A stretch of DNA of 51,575 nt from Bacteroidales bacterium (GTDB lineage Bacteria > Bacteroidota > Bacteroidia > Bacteroidales > WCHB1-69), in the NCBI GenBank assembly GCA_016285145.1, contig JAEEQE010000019.1, positions 1 to 51,575 on the forward strand. Direction: 5' to 3'. Below, piece after piece: positions 42,184-50,213 of this stretch; within the stretch, counting starts at the first letter, position 1; the number at the start of each line of letters is the position of its first letter. The notes beneath the pieces were generated by a model. The model did not search any database, had not been told where the DNA came from, and saw nothing but the letters and a program-made list of their open reading frames with translations. Both the position numbers and the translations under genes were made by a program.

Positions 42184-42380
42184 TTGAACAAGCACTGATA
42201 TGTCATCCGTGTCAATTTCAACGAGAGACCTGTATGTGTAATCCTTTATTTGCATTATCAACTTCCATGACGGATTTTTGTCTTTTGTGTCGTAAAAACA
42301 TGCGAGCTTGAAGTTGTTCGGTGTCTTATACATAATCTCTGTATATTTGTCCGGTGTAGTCGTTAAGTATTCGCCGGATA
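42157..42380 (-). pseudogene. Truncated gene remnant of unknown family next to repeat copy 2
   Basis: On the minus strand an open frame without nearby start reads like normal protein, with GEYLTTTPDKYTEIMYKTPN and IMQIKDYTYRSLVEIDTDD as clear segments, and then runs into the repeat, where it meets a TAG at 42157. Upstream of it is the terminator 42384-42415, so it has no promoter of its own. An ATG at 42333 would give at most 58 residues. I read it as the C-terminal part of a gene interrupted at the repeat boundary. Family not recognised. Confidence 0.45.
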
Positions 42381-42383
42381 TAG

Positions 42384-42415
42384 AAAAAAAGGCTGACCCA
42401 TAACAGGTCAGCCTT
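42384..42415 (-). terminator. Intrinsic terminator of the lipoprotein-barrel operon
   Basis: A 10-bp stem AAGGCTGACC/GGTCAGCCTT with a short loop is followed on the minus strand by seven T. It lies 28 bases past the stop of the gene at 42443-42991. Confidence 0.85.
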
Positions 42416-42442
42416 AACGTTTATATGTTCCATCGGGATATC

Positions 42443-42991
42443 TTAAAACCGCACCCCGATACGGAAAGCCGGACCTGGATATATCATATCGCACCCTAAT
42501 GCCATATAAACACTCTTTTTCTCTTTAAATGAATAATTACAACCCACAAAAAATGATATATTGTCAAATAACGGATATACGTCCGCATACTCCATCGGAC
42601 GATTACGAGTCTTGCCCACTATCGTTAATCCCACATTCCATTTGAACATTAAAAAAGGTGTCCATTTATATTTTTTAAGAATAAAATACCGCAAATCCAA
42701 ACCACTCGAAAATGCAAGCACATCACAACCTTCCCCATCATTGCGATAAATATTGGCATACAAAAATTCCAAATTCAAACCCACCACCACGTGCTGTTTA
42801 ATCAGCATCCCATGTGTTTCCCGAATGGACACTCCCCAAGTTGATACTCCTGGTTTCCATTTTTCAAAACCTGACCCTAAATCTATCGAATGATAATATT
42901 GTATTTTTTTTGTTGATTCTACATTATCTGTTTGTGAAAACGACAACAAACAGATAATCAATAACATAAAAATAAAGACTGATTTTTTCAT
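42443..42991 (-). CDS. Small outer-membrane beta-barrel-like protein
   Basis: The 182-residue product has a signal peptide (LIICLLSFSQ) and amphipathic strands such as HVVVGLNLEFLYANIY, VLAFSSGLDLRYF, LMFKWNVGLTIV, ISFFVGCNYSF, VYMALGCDMIY and a terminal FRIGVRF, the outline of a small eight-stranded barrel. It is 12 bases behind a small lipoprotein gene, and a strong terminator follows. Low GC, like the rest of this island. Family not recognised. Confidence 0.65.
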   Translation of the reverse strand: MKKSVFIFMLLIICLLSFSQTDNVESTKKIQYYHSIDLGSGFEKWKPGVSTWGVSIRETHGMLIKQHVVVGLNLEFLYANIYRNDGEGCDVLAFSSGLDLRYFILKKYKWTPFLMFKWNVGLTIVGKTRNRPMEYADVYPLFDNISFFVGCNYSFKEKKSVYMALGCDMIYPGPAFRIGVRF

Positions 42992-43003
42992 AACAACATC
43001 GGT

Positions 43004-43396
43004 TTAAGGGTTAACAGATTGATTTTCATGGTTATGGACAATCACACCCAAATGAAAATCACCTTCATTAATACAAGACGAAGCAGCTAAACTCAAATAT
43101 GCAACCTTAAAAATATCACAATACGACAAGGAAGTGTCGGAAGCAATAATAGAGTCACAATATGTTTCAAGTATTTCGATCGTATTTTTCAATGCCTCTC
43201 TATTGTCAAACACCATGATACCATCATTATTCACATACGTGTCATACTGGTTAATTTCATCAAGCATACTTTCAAAAAGAGGATTATCGAGACATAATTC
43301 GTAATTTAAGAATTTATAGCCAAACACATCTTCCTTTTTACAAGAGCTGGCAACAAATAGAAGAACTACTAATAATATTAATTTATAAAATTTCAT
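43004..43396 (-). CDS. Small predicted lipoprotein of unknown family
   Basis: The 130-residue product has a signal peptide with lipobox VASSC followed by KKED, typical of a Bacteroidetes lipoprotein (Cys19). The mature part is short, acidic and rich in Cys and Ser (TYCDSIIASDTSLSYCD, AASSCINEGD). Its start overlaps the stop of a 60-codon frame in ATGA, and the barrel gene follows after 12 bases. Nothing in it points to a function. The barrel and lipoprotein may form one envelope unit. Confidence 0.65.
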   Translation of the reverse strand: MKFYKLILLVVLLFVASSCKKEDVFGYKFLNYELCLDNPLFESMLDEINQYDTYVNNDGIMVFDNREALKNTIEILETYCDSIIASDTSLSYCDIFKVAYLSLAASSCINEGDFHLGVIVHNHENQSVNP

Positions 43397-43575
43397 AACG
43401 TTTTATTTCTTTGGATGAATAAATTTGTATTGTATTGTCCCATTCCATTCCTCCCGCACAGGGATCCTTTGTTTCGACGGGAGGAATCCCAAACACCGGG
43501 AGACTTGTTCTGGCACGCCCACAAAAGGGCTTCTGACTTATATGGAAAAGGTATCTTCCTGTCAAAAGTTTTCAT
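43393..43575 (-). CDS. Possible small leader gene in the lipoprotein operon
   Basis: A 60-codon frame starts 30 bases behind a perfect promoter and ends in a TGA that overlaps the ATG of the lipoprotein gene (ATGA), which is the arrangement of translational coupling. The product is basic (MKTFDRKIPFPYK at its start, NTNLFIQRNKTL at its end), with no signal peptide. Its middle covers an inverted repeat in the RNA. It could be a real microprotein, a leader that couples translation to the next gene, or chance. Codon use gives no strong support. Confidence 0.35.
   Translation of the reverse strand: MKTFDRKIPFPYKSEALLWACQNKSPGVWDSSRRNKGSLCGRNGMGQYNTNLFIQRNKTL
43447..43487. repeat. Inverted repeat in the leader of the lipoprotein operon
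   Basis: Arms ATTCCTCCCG (43447-43456) and CGGGAGGAAT (43478-43487) are perfectly complementary and 21 bases apart. On the minus-strand transcript they can form a stable hairpin about 50 bases before the lipoprotein start. There is no T run, so it is not a terminator. The rest of the roughly 340-base gap to the porin holds the two promoters and the small frame above. Confidence 0.6.
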
Positions 43576-43604
43576 GGCAACAAATAGTATATTAATTCAA
43601 CGGT

Positions 43605-43613
43605 GCAAAGATA
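43605..43613 (-). promoter_or_regulatory. Bacteroidetes -7 element of the lipoprotein operon
   Basis: TATCTTTGC on the minus strand, a perfect TAnnTTTGC match. It predicts a transcript start near 43598, giving a leader of about 200 bases before the lipoprotein gene, unless the small frame at 43575 is the first gene. Confidence 0.7.
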
Positions 43614-43711
43614 ATAAAAAAATCCAACGCAAAAACCACATCCTCATTTATAACTATACCCCCTCCCCTTTTTCCCTATTTTTGGTTACACCACACCGGA
43701 AAAGCGCATAC

Positions 43712-43720
43712 TATTTTTGT
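43712..43720 (+). promoter_or_regulatory. Possible -7 element of the porin-imelysin operon
   Basis: TATTTTTGT differs from TAnnTTTGC at the last base. It is 18 bases before the porin ATG at 43739, a usual distance. No clear -33 element at the right spacing. Confidence 0.4.
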
Positions 43721-43738
43721 GCGTTAAAAAAATTGTCT

Positions 43739-45091
43739 ATGCGAAGAATTTCCTTTTTACTCTTATTTCTAACCTGTTTATTTGGATTTCAATTTGTTAA
43801 CGCCGCTTCCACCGCTGATTCCCTGTCGGCCAAAAAAGCGGACACCGATTCGGTGTGCTCCCGTGGCCGGCTGACCATCGGCGGCTATGGCGAGGGCGTT
43901 TACAAATACAATTTCTACAGCGACAATGTGTTCCGCTACTCCCATGCGGACCGCTACACCCAATCCAAGGGGCACGGGCGCATGGACCTTCCGCACGCCG
44001 TATTCCTATTGGGCTACGATTTCGGTCATGGCTGGACGTTCAACACGGAGGTGGAGTTCGAGCATGGTGGCACGGAATCCGCCGTGGAGGTGGAGGCCGA
44101 GGAGTCGGGCGAGTTCGAGCAGGAGACGGAACGGGGCGGCGAGGTGGCCTTGGAGCAGTTCTGGCTGCAGAAGTCCTTCCTCGGCTCCAAAATCAACATC
44201 CGGGCCGGACACATCGTGGTGCCGGTGGGCGGCACCAACAACGCACACCTCCCCAATGAGTTCTTCGGCGTGTATCGTCCCGAGGGCGAAAACACCATCA
44301 TCCCCTGCACCTGGCACGAGAACGGCATCGAGCTATGGGGTCGCATCAAGGGATGGCGCTACGATGTGATGCTCATCCCCGCCCTCAACTCCAGTTTCTT
44401 CAACGTGTCGGGATGGGTCCACAACGGATCCGCATCCCCCTACGAGTTCCGCGTGGCCAACAAGTTGGCCGTGGCCGCCCGCGTGGACAACTACAGCGTC
44501 AAAGGCCTGCATGTGGGCATCAGCGGTTATGTGGGCAACTGTTTCCGCAACGACATCATCACCGACGAGCACTCCACCCGCTACGCCGATGTGCGCGGCA
44601 CCGTGGCCATCGGGGGGCTGGACTTCAGCTATCAGACTGGAGGTCTGATTCTGCGCGGCAGCGGCCTCTACGGTTATCTCACGGATGCCGCCATGGTATC
44701 CTCCTTCAACGCCACACTCTCCAACAGCAGCCAGTCGCCCTACCCGCACACGCTGGTGGGCATGGCCGCCTGGACCGCCGGCGGCGAGGTGGGCTACGAT
44801 TTTTTCCGACTTGCAAAAGAGAGCTCCCGCCTGCGGGGACACAACTTCTTTGTCTTCGCCCGCTACGAATACTACGATTCCTACATCCCCGCTCCGGAAC
44901 TCATTGATTACCAATGGAGTGACCGCCATTGCGTAAGCGGCGGCATCAACTACCGGCCCATACCCGAAATCACCGTCAAGGCCGAGGCCGGCGTCAGGCT
45001 GCTCAAATCACAGTACAACATCGAGCCATGGATGGCCCTCGGCATCACCTGGGCTGCCTTCTTCAAACATGATTTCCACAAAGGGGAATAG
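43739..45091 (+). CDS. Outer-membrane porin of an imelysin/di-heme gene cluster
   Basis: The 450-residue product has a signal peptide (CLFGFQFVNA) and barrel strands such as RLTIGGYGEGVYKYNFY, AVFLLGYDFGHGWTFN, LWGRIKGWRYDVMLIPAL, FVFARYEYYDSY and a last strand PWMALGITWAAFF. A strongly acidic segment with many Glu lies at about residues 105-140, followed by EQFWLQKSF and the conserved-looking AGHIVVPVGGTNNAHLPNEFF and ENTIIPCTWHENGI. The longer frame from 43415 runs over promoter and leader, so the ATG at 43739 is used. The next genes encode an imelysin and a di-heme protein, so the porin probably serves metal or heme-related uptake; the acidic segment may bind cations (inference). Confidence 0.75.
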   Translation: MRRISFLLLFLTCLFGFQFVNAASTADSLSAKKADTDSVCSRGRLTIGGYGEGVYKYNFYSDNVFRYSHADRYTQSKGHGRMDLPHAVFLLGYDFGHGWTFNTEVEFEHGGTESAVEVEAEESGEFEQETERGGEVALEQFWLQKSFLGSKINIRAGHIVVPVGGTNNAHLPNEFFGVYRPEGENTIIPCTWHENGIELWGRIKGWRYDVMLIPALNSSFFNVSGWVHNGSASPYEFRVANKLAVAARVDNYSVKGLHVGISGYVGNCFRNDIITDEHSTRYADVRGTVAIGGLDFSYQTGGLILRGSGLYGYLTDAAMVSSFNATLSNSSQSPYPHTLVGMAAWTAGGEVGYDFFRLAKESSRLRGHNFFVFARYEYYDSYIPAPELIDYQWSDRHCVSGGINYRPIPEITVKAEAGVRLLKSQYNIEPWMALGITWAAFFKHDFHKGE

Positions 45092-45143
45092 AGAAAAACT
45101 CATTTTACAACCGATTACTATAACTATTAAATATCATAACAAA

Positions 45144-46292
45144 ATGAAACACGTATCCAAACTCTTGTGCATTGCCCTTTGCATTATCGCGGGGCTTATG
45201 TCCTCCTGTCACCACGGGGGCAATTACCTTAAAGATGAGACCCAGGCCGCAATCCTGAAGCAGTATGTGGAAAACACCATCCAACCCACCTACACCAACT
45301 TGGCCAACTACACCGACCAGCTTGTGACGGAACTCAAGACGTTCCAGGCCAGCCCCACGCAGGGCAACCTCAACCAAGTATGCGCCACCTTTCTCACCGC
45401 CCGTTCCTGGTGGGAGAAGAGCGAGGCTTTCCTGTTCGGTGCCGCCTCCGACTTCGGCATCGACCCGCACATTGATTCCTGGCCATTGGATGAGGATGCC
45501 TTCCTCAATCTGATGAGCAGCCCGAACATGGTGGCCGCCCTCGGGGGCGAGGATGGCGATGTGGTGGCCGGCGAGCAACTCGGCAACTCGCTTCTCGGCT
45601 TCCACGGCATTGAATACATCCTCTTTGCTGACGGTCAGCCAAAGAGCGCAGAGACCATCACGAACACCGAACTGGTATATGCCATCGCCGTGGCCGGCGA
45701 CCTCCGCAACCGCTGTTTCCAATTGGAGGTAAGCTGGATTGGCGACAATGCCGCCAAGTCGCACCGCGACAAAGTGGAAGAGCTGGAACTCAACACCACT
45801 GTCAACGGCGGCAGCTACAGCTATGGCGACAATCTGATGAAGGCGGGCAATGCCGGCAGCACCTACATCAGCACCGTGCAAGGCCTCCTCGCCATCGTGG
45901 ACGGCTGCAAGACCATCGCCGACGAGGTGGGCACCTCCAAAATCGGCAAGCCTTACAACGGAGAGGATCCCACCTACATTGAATCACCCTACAGCCAGAA
46001 ATCCATTGAGGACTTTTATAACAATATAGTAAGCATCGAACATGCCTACTATGGCGGCATAGCGGGAAGCCAAAGCGAAAAATATTCTTTGCACGGCTAC
46101 GTAAAGGCTGTGGACGCCGACCTTGACAGCCGCGTGGTGGAGGCTATCAACAATGCCAAGGCCAAGATCAACGCCATGCCCGTGCCGTTTGTACGCAACT
46201 ATGCCAACCCAGCCAACGCGGAAGCCATCACCGCCTGCCAGAATCTCGACGACATCCTCTCGGAAGTCAAGGAGGCTATAACCAGCAAATAA
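45144..46292 (+). CDS. Imelysin family lipoprotein
   Basis: The 382-residue product has a lipobox GLMSSC (Cys22) and a helical imelysin domain: IQPTYTNLANYTDQLVTEL, the RSWWEKSEAFLFG block, DSWPLDEDAF, and the family motif GxHxxE in LLGFHGIEYILF (His154, Glu157). C-terminal repeats of the four-helix bundle include SIEHAYYGGI. Imelysins (peptidase M75, IrpA, EfeO-like) are exported and iron-regulated, and bind metal; protease activity is doubtful. It sits between a porin and a di-heme protein, with gaps of 52 and 32 bases. The ATG at 45144 is used; the frame from 45069 overlaps the porin. Confidence 0.88.
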   Translation: MKHVSKLLCIALCIIAGLMSSCHHGGNYLKDETQAAILKQYVENTIQPTYTNLANYTDQLVTELKTFQASPTQGNLNQVCATFLTARSWWEKSEAFLFGAASDFGIDPHIDSWPLDEDAFLNLMSSPNMVAALGGEDGDVVAGEQLGNSLLGFHGIEYILFADGQPKSAETITNTELVYAIAVAGDLRNRCFQLEVSWIGDNAAKSHRDKVEELELNTTVNGGSYSYGDNLMKAGNAGSTYISTVQGLLAIVDGCKTIADEVGTSKIGKPYNGEDPTYIESPYSQKSIEDFYNNIVSIEHAYYGGIAGSQSEKYSLHGYVKAVDADLDSRVVEAINNAKAKINAMPVPFVRNYANPANAEAITACQNLDDILSEVKEAITSK

Positions 46293-46324
46293 AATCATTT
46301 CAGAATTTTTAATACTACTGTAAT

Positions 46325-47884
46325 ATGAAAAAATCGTTTTTTATACTTATTGGTTCGCTCTTTGTAACAGCAGGGATACTGTCGGGATGCCACCGGCAAG
46401 TTGAAGAGCCTGACTGGCTGGAAGAGGAGACCTATGCCGGCGGCAAGTTAGGCACCACATTCAACAGTTCCTCCTCCGCCTACGAGGACCCTGCTCCCGC
46501 CGTCAACGACATCGCCGCGTTCAAATACGGCGAGTATCTTTTCGAGCGTGACTTCAACACCAACACCCCTCCCTTCAACGGCCTCGGCCCGCTCTATATC
46601 CGAAGCTCCTGTATAGCCTGCCACCCGGGTTACGGCCACGGCAAACGTATGGACCGTTATGCAGCCAACGACTGGGGCAACGGCTATCTGCTGGTGGTCA
46701 CCGACCAGAACGACAACTACATCTCCTCGCTGACGGGCATGCCGCAGACCAAGGCCACCCCGCCCTTCACAGCACCCATCGATGAATCGCAGATCCAGAT
46801 CAGTTGGTTGGACTACGTTGACGAATGGGGCAATCGTTTCCCCGACGGCGAATCCTATAATCTGATCTACCCGCAGGTGACCATCCCCTCAACGGCCTAT
46901 TACGTCCCGCTGGAAGTCAACGGCACCACCATCCCCTACGGTAGTGAGATTGTGCGTTTGGAATCCACCATCGGCATTTATGGCACTGGCCTGTTGGATG
47001 CCATCCCGGACGATTCCTTGAAAGCCCAATATGAGCGGGAACACCGCGCCGGCGTACACCTCAACCCGGCCATGTGGGCGGGTTCCGACTGGGCACCCAC
47101 AGGACTCTACGGCAACACAAGACATCCCAAACGCTTCACGTATGCGTGTTCACGCGGGCCTCTGCAAGACGGCCCCGGGGCTAACGCCATCTGGAACATC
47201 ACCAACGTGACGCGTGGCGACCGCCGCTACCACTACATGACCGCAACGTATGCCCGCGTGGCCTCCCAGGATCCCAATGTGCAGGCCCATTTTTACCAAT
47301 ATTATCCCCAATACAACACCGGCGATGTAGAAGCTGACATATACAACTACCTGATGAGCCGCGATCTGCCTGCCGAGATGAGCAACGACGACTACGTGAA
47401 CCTCATGATCTGGCACCGTGGTCTGGCTGTACCCGCTGCACGCAACCTGAGCGACACCGTCATCCAACGCGGCCGTAGGCTCTTCCGCGAAATCGGCTGC
47501 GCCCACTGCCACCGGCCCAGCTGGACCACCGGCCCGGACCGCTTCACCGACCCTAACGGTTTCTTCACAACCGGCGACCGCCGACTGCCGAGCTATCCTC
47601 ACCAGAAGATATGGCCTTATACCGACATGATTCAGCACCAGCTGCACATGCAAAACGACATCCGCACCGGCTGGTGCCGCACCACCCCTCTGTGGGGGCG
47701 CGGACTCTCCGCCATCTGCACAGGCTCCGCCGACCGTCTGCACGACTGCCGCGCACGCAATGTCATTGAAGCCATCATGTGGCATGGCAACGTCCAGAGT
47801 GACGCCCGCCGTTCGGTCGAGCAATTCCGCAACCTCAGCAAGGCAGACCGCGATGCTATAGTAAAATTCATCAACGCAATATAA
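46325..47884 (+). CDS. Di-heme oxidoreductase family (DHOR) lipoprotein
   Basis: The 519-residue product has a lipobox ILSGC (Cys22) and two heme c sites: CIACH (residues 96-100) and CAHCH (392-396). Between them are the blocks VNDIAAFKYGEYLFERDF, GLGPLYIRSSC, STIGIYGTGLLDAIPD and DGPGANAIWNITNVTRGDR (in two parts). This is the DHOR (thiol oxidoreductase-like) family, related to MauG-type di-heme proteins and usually found with imelysins. A lipoprotein with two hemes at the outer membrane or inner leaflet needs the CcsBA machinery, which is the next gene. The gene ends in a palindromic terminator. Confidence 0.92.
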   Translation: MKKSFFILIGSLFVTAGILSGCHRQVEEPDWLEEETYAGGKLGTTFNSSSSAYEDPAPAVNDIAAFKYGEYLFERDFNTNTPPFNGLGPLYIRSSCIACHPGYGHGKRMDRYAANDWGNGYLLVVTDQNDNYISSLTGMPQTKATPPFTAPIDESQIQISWLDYVDEWGNRFPDGESYNLIYPQVTIPSTAYYVPLEVNGTTIPYGSEIVRLESTIGIYGTGLLDAIPDDSLKAQYEREHRAGVHLNPAMWAGSDWAPTGLYGNTRHPKRFTYACSRGPLQDGPGANAIWNITNVTRGDRRYHYMTATYARVASQDPNVQAHFYQYYPQYNTGDVEADIYNYLMSRDLPAEMSNDDYVNLMIWHRGLAVPAARNLSDTVIQRGRRLFREIGCAHCHRPSWTTGPDRFTDPNGFFTTGDRRLPSYPHQKIWPYTDMIQHQLHMQNDIRTGWCRTTPLWGRGLSAICTGSADRLHDCRARNVIEAIMWHGNVQSDARRSVEQFRNLSKADRDAIVKFINAI

Positions 47885-47887
47885 TTA

Positions 47888-47921
47888 ATTGTTGAGACGC
47901 ATGGCCATGCGTCTCAACAAT
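47888..47921 (+). terminator. Perfect palindrome behind the di-heme gene
   Basis: A 34-base perfect palindrome, with core GAGACGCATGGCCATGCGTCTC split around a central GGCC, begins 4 bases after the di-heme stop and continues into AT-rich sequence. Such GAGACGC palindromes are common gene ends in Bacteroidetes. It should terminate in either direction; the next gene has its own promoter right behind. Confidence 0.7.
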
Positions 47922-47927
47922 AATTAA

Positions 47928-47936
47928 TATATTTGC
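47928..47936 (+). promoter_or_regulatory. Bacteroidetes -7 element of ccsBA
   Basis: TATATTTGC, a perfect TAnnTTTGC match. The transcript start near 47943 lies at the left edge of the 7-nt repeats, so the whole leader of about 32 bases is repeat sequence. Confidence 0.7.
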
Positions 47937-47940
47937 AACC

Positions 47941-47975
47941 CGAAAATCGTAAATCGTAAACCGTAAACCGCAGAA
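47941..47975 (+). repeat. Heptamer array forming the ccsBA leader
   Basis: Five units in 7-base steps near CGTAAAC (CGAAAAT, CGTAAAT, CGTAAAC twice, CGCAGAA) fill the interval between promoter and the ccsBA start, the last unit running into the ATG. No Shine-Dalgarno sequence is seen. It shares the 7-nt period, not the sequence, with the arrays at 4492, 13833 and 51271. Confidence 0.75.
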
Positions 47976-50203
47976 TGAAATCCCTCCGACATATCCTCAC
48001 CATCCTGATGGTTTCCCTGATAGCCGTATTGGCGGCAGGCACCGTTGTGGAAAAATTCCACGGTTCCGACTACGCGCTGGCGCACGTATATGGATCTTGG
48101 TGGTTTGCCGTGCTGTTGGCCCTGGCCGCCGCCGGCATGGTGGTCATGCTGCTGACCGGGAAATCCTGGCGGCGGCCAGCCGTCTGCACCCTGCACCTTG
48201 CCGTGTTGCTGATTCTGCTCGGCGCCCTGCTCACCAAGCTCACCGGCCAGCACGGGGAGATGACCTTGCATCCGGGCGTGGCCGCCGACTGCTTCACCCT
48301 TGAGCAAAAAGACGGGAGCGGCGAAGCGCAGTTGCCCTTCACTCTCACCCTCGACCGCTTCGAGGTAGAGACATACCCCGGCACCCGCTCGCCCATGGAC
48401 TTTGTGAGCTACCTCATAATCACCGACGGGAAATTCCTCTACGACGCACGGATTTCCATGAACCACATTTTGAAATACCGTCATTACCGCTTCTATCAGA
48501 GCGATTACGACGAGGAAGGCAACTCAGTGCTCGCGGTGGCCCACGACCCCTGGGGCACAGGCGTGACTTACGCAGGCTACATCCTGCTATTCATCGCCTT
48601 GGTATGGCTGTTTTTCGAACGGGACGGCCAGTTCCGGAGGCTTCTGCGCAAAGCCTCGGCCCCAGCAACCGCATTTTTGGCACTATTCCTCACATTTGGC
48701 ATCACACTGTCCGCCGAGGCGGCCAACAAACCCCGCACCCTGCCCAGAGAAAGCGCTGAAAAGATGGGACAGATGTACGTGATGTACAAAGGCCGAGTAT
48801 GCCCACTGCAAACCTTGGCCAAGGATTTCACCACCAAACTCTGCGGCAACGCCCGCTATCGCAGCTACACACCGGAACAGGTATTCAGCGGTTGGCTGTT
48901 CTACGCCTACGACTGGCAGAATGAGCCCGTTTTCAAAATCAAAGGCAGCACCGTACGGGAAACACTCGGAATTGACAGCAAATATGCCCAACTGGCCGAC
49001 TTCAGCGATGCCTACGGACAATACAAACTCGACGAAGTGATGCAGTCGCTCCCCATGGGTGACCCGCAACGCAAAAAATACAGGGCCGCCGACGAGAAAT
49101 ACCAGCTCATCCAGATGCTCTACAATGGCAAATTGCTCAAGATGTTCCCCCATGCCGACAGCACCGAAAAGATCACCTGGTATTCGCAAAATGACGAATT
49201 GCCGCTCAATATCTCCGATGACGAATACCTTTTCATCCGCAAGCAACTGAGCCTTTGCCAGGAATATGTGGTGAAAGGCGATTTTGATGCTTTGAACGAG
49301 GTTTTTGAAAAAACGCGAATCTATCAAGAAAAATACTCTTTAGGGAATGTGCCTTCCAAGGCGCAGTACCGTGCCGAACGGATTTACAACCGACTGACAA
49401 CGGGCAAATGGCTGGCGATGGTCAACATCACGCTGGGCCTGCTGTGTTTTGCGGCAGCGCTCTTCTGCGTCGGGAAAGGGAAGAAGCTTCCCTCGATTGT
49501 CCGACGCGCGGCCATGGTGTGGATGGCGCTGCTGGGTGTCTTCTTAGCACTATTGTTCGTGCTGCGCTGGATTGCCGGCGGCCATGTGCCGATGGCCGGG
49601 GGCTTCGATGCGATGAACCTGCTGGCCTTGAGTATCGTCATCATCACCCTGATCATGACCGGCAAGTATGAGCTGGCCTTGCCTGCGGGCCTGCTGATGA
49701 CCGGCTTCGTGCTGTTGGTGCAGATGATGGGCGGCGCCAACCCGCCGGTAACCCATCTGATGCCTGTGCTCACCTCACCATTGCTCAGTCTGCACGTCAC
49801 CGTGATCATGATAGCCTACGCCCTGTTGTTTTTCATCATGCTCAACGGCATCAGCGCGGTGGTGGTGAGAATCACACAGCCGGGAAACACCGAATATCTG
49901 GAACGTCTGCAGAACATCAGTCTGCTCATGTTGTACCCCGCTGTGGCATTGCTGGCGGCAGGCATCTTCATCGGCGCGGTTTGGGCTAACATCTCCTGGG
50001 GCCGCTATTGGTCTTGGGACCCGAAGGAAGTGTGGGCACTAATCACACTGCTGGTTTACGCAATGCCGCTGCACAGCACAGTCTGGCAATCGTTCCGCAA
50101 GCCGATGTTCTTCCATGTTTATGGCATTGTGGCATTCCTGAGCGTACTCATCACCTACTTCGGCGTGAACCTCATTTTGGGTGGCATGCATAGCTATATG
50201 TAA
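47975..50203 (+). CDS. ccsBA: CcsBA-type cytochrome c maturation protein
   Basis: The 742-residue inner-membrane protein fuses a ResB/CcsB-like N-terminal half (helices at about 8-28, 42-60, 68-86; a periplasmic domain with RHYRFYQSDYDEEGNSV; a helix at 195-215) and a CcsA C-terminal half with the WWD heme-handling segment around residues 668-690 (AVWANISWGRYWSWDPKEVW). It carries heme outward and attaches it to CxxCH sites. A large soluble region at about 250-480 separates both halves. It would mature the di-heme protein encoded just upstream; this is the only CxxCH protein in the window. It is followed by a small barrel gene after 10 bases. Confidence 0.92.
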   Translation: MKSLRHILTILMVSLIAVLAAGTVVEKFHGSDYALAHVYGSWWFAVLLALAAAGMVVMLLTGKSWRRPAVCTLHLAVLLILLGALLTKLTGQHGEMTLHPGVAADCFTLEQKDGSGEAQLPFTLTLDRFEVETYPGTRSPMDFVSYLIITDGKFLYDARISMNHILKYRHYRFYQSDYDEEGNSVLAVAHDPWGTGVTYAGYILLFIALVWLFFERDGQFRRLLRKASAPATAFLALFLTFGITLSAEAANKPRTLPRESAEKMGQMYVMYKGRVCPLQTLAKDFTTKLCGNARYRSYTPEQVFSGWLFYAYDWQNEPVFKIKGSTVRETLGIDSKYAQLADFSDAYGQYKLDEVMQSLPMGDPQRKKYRAADEKYQLIQMLYNGKLLKMFPHADSTEKITWYSQNDELPLNISDDEYLFIRKQLSLCQEYVVKGDFDALNEVFEKTRIYQEKYSLGNVPSKAQYRAERIYNRLTTGKWLAMVNITLGLLCFAAALFCVGKGKKLPSIVRRAAMVWMALLGVFLALLFVLRWIAGGHVPMAGGFDAMNLLALSIVIITLIMTGKYELALPAGLLMTGFVLLVQMMGGANPPVTHLMPVLTSPLLSLHVTVIMIAYALLFFIMLNGISAVVVRITQPGNTEYLERLQNISLLMLYPAVALLAAGIFIGAVWANISWGRYWSWDPKEVWALITLLVYAMPLHSTVWQSFRKPMFFHVYGIVAFLSVLITYFGVNLILGGMHSYM

Positions 50204-50213
50204 ACGTAAGACA

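Noticed and set aside
43415-43738. N-terminal extension of the porin to 43415
   Set aside because: It covers the minus-strand leader and both promoters; the signal peptide begins at 43739.
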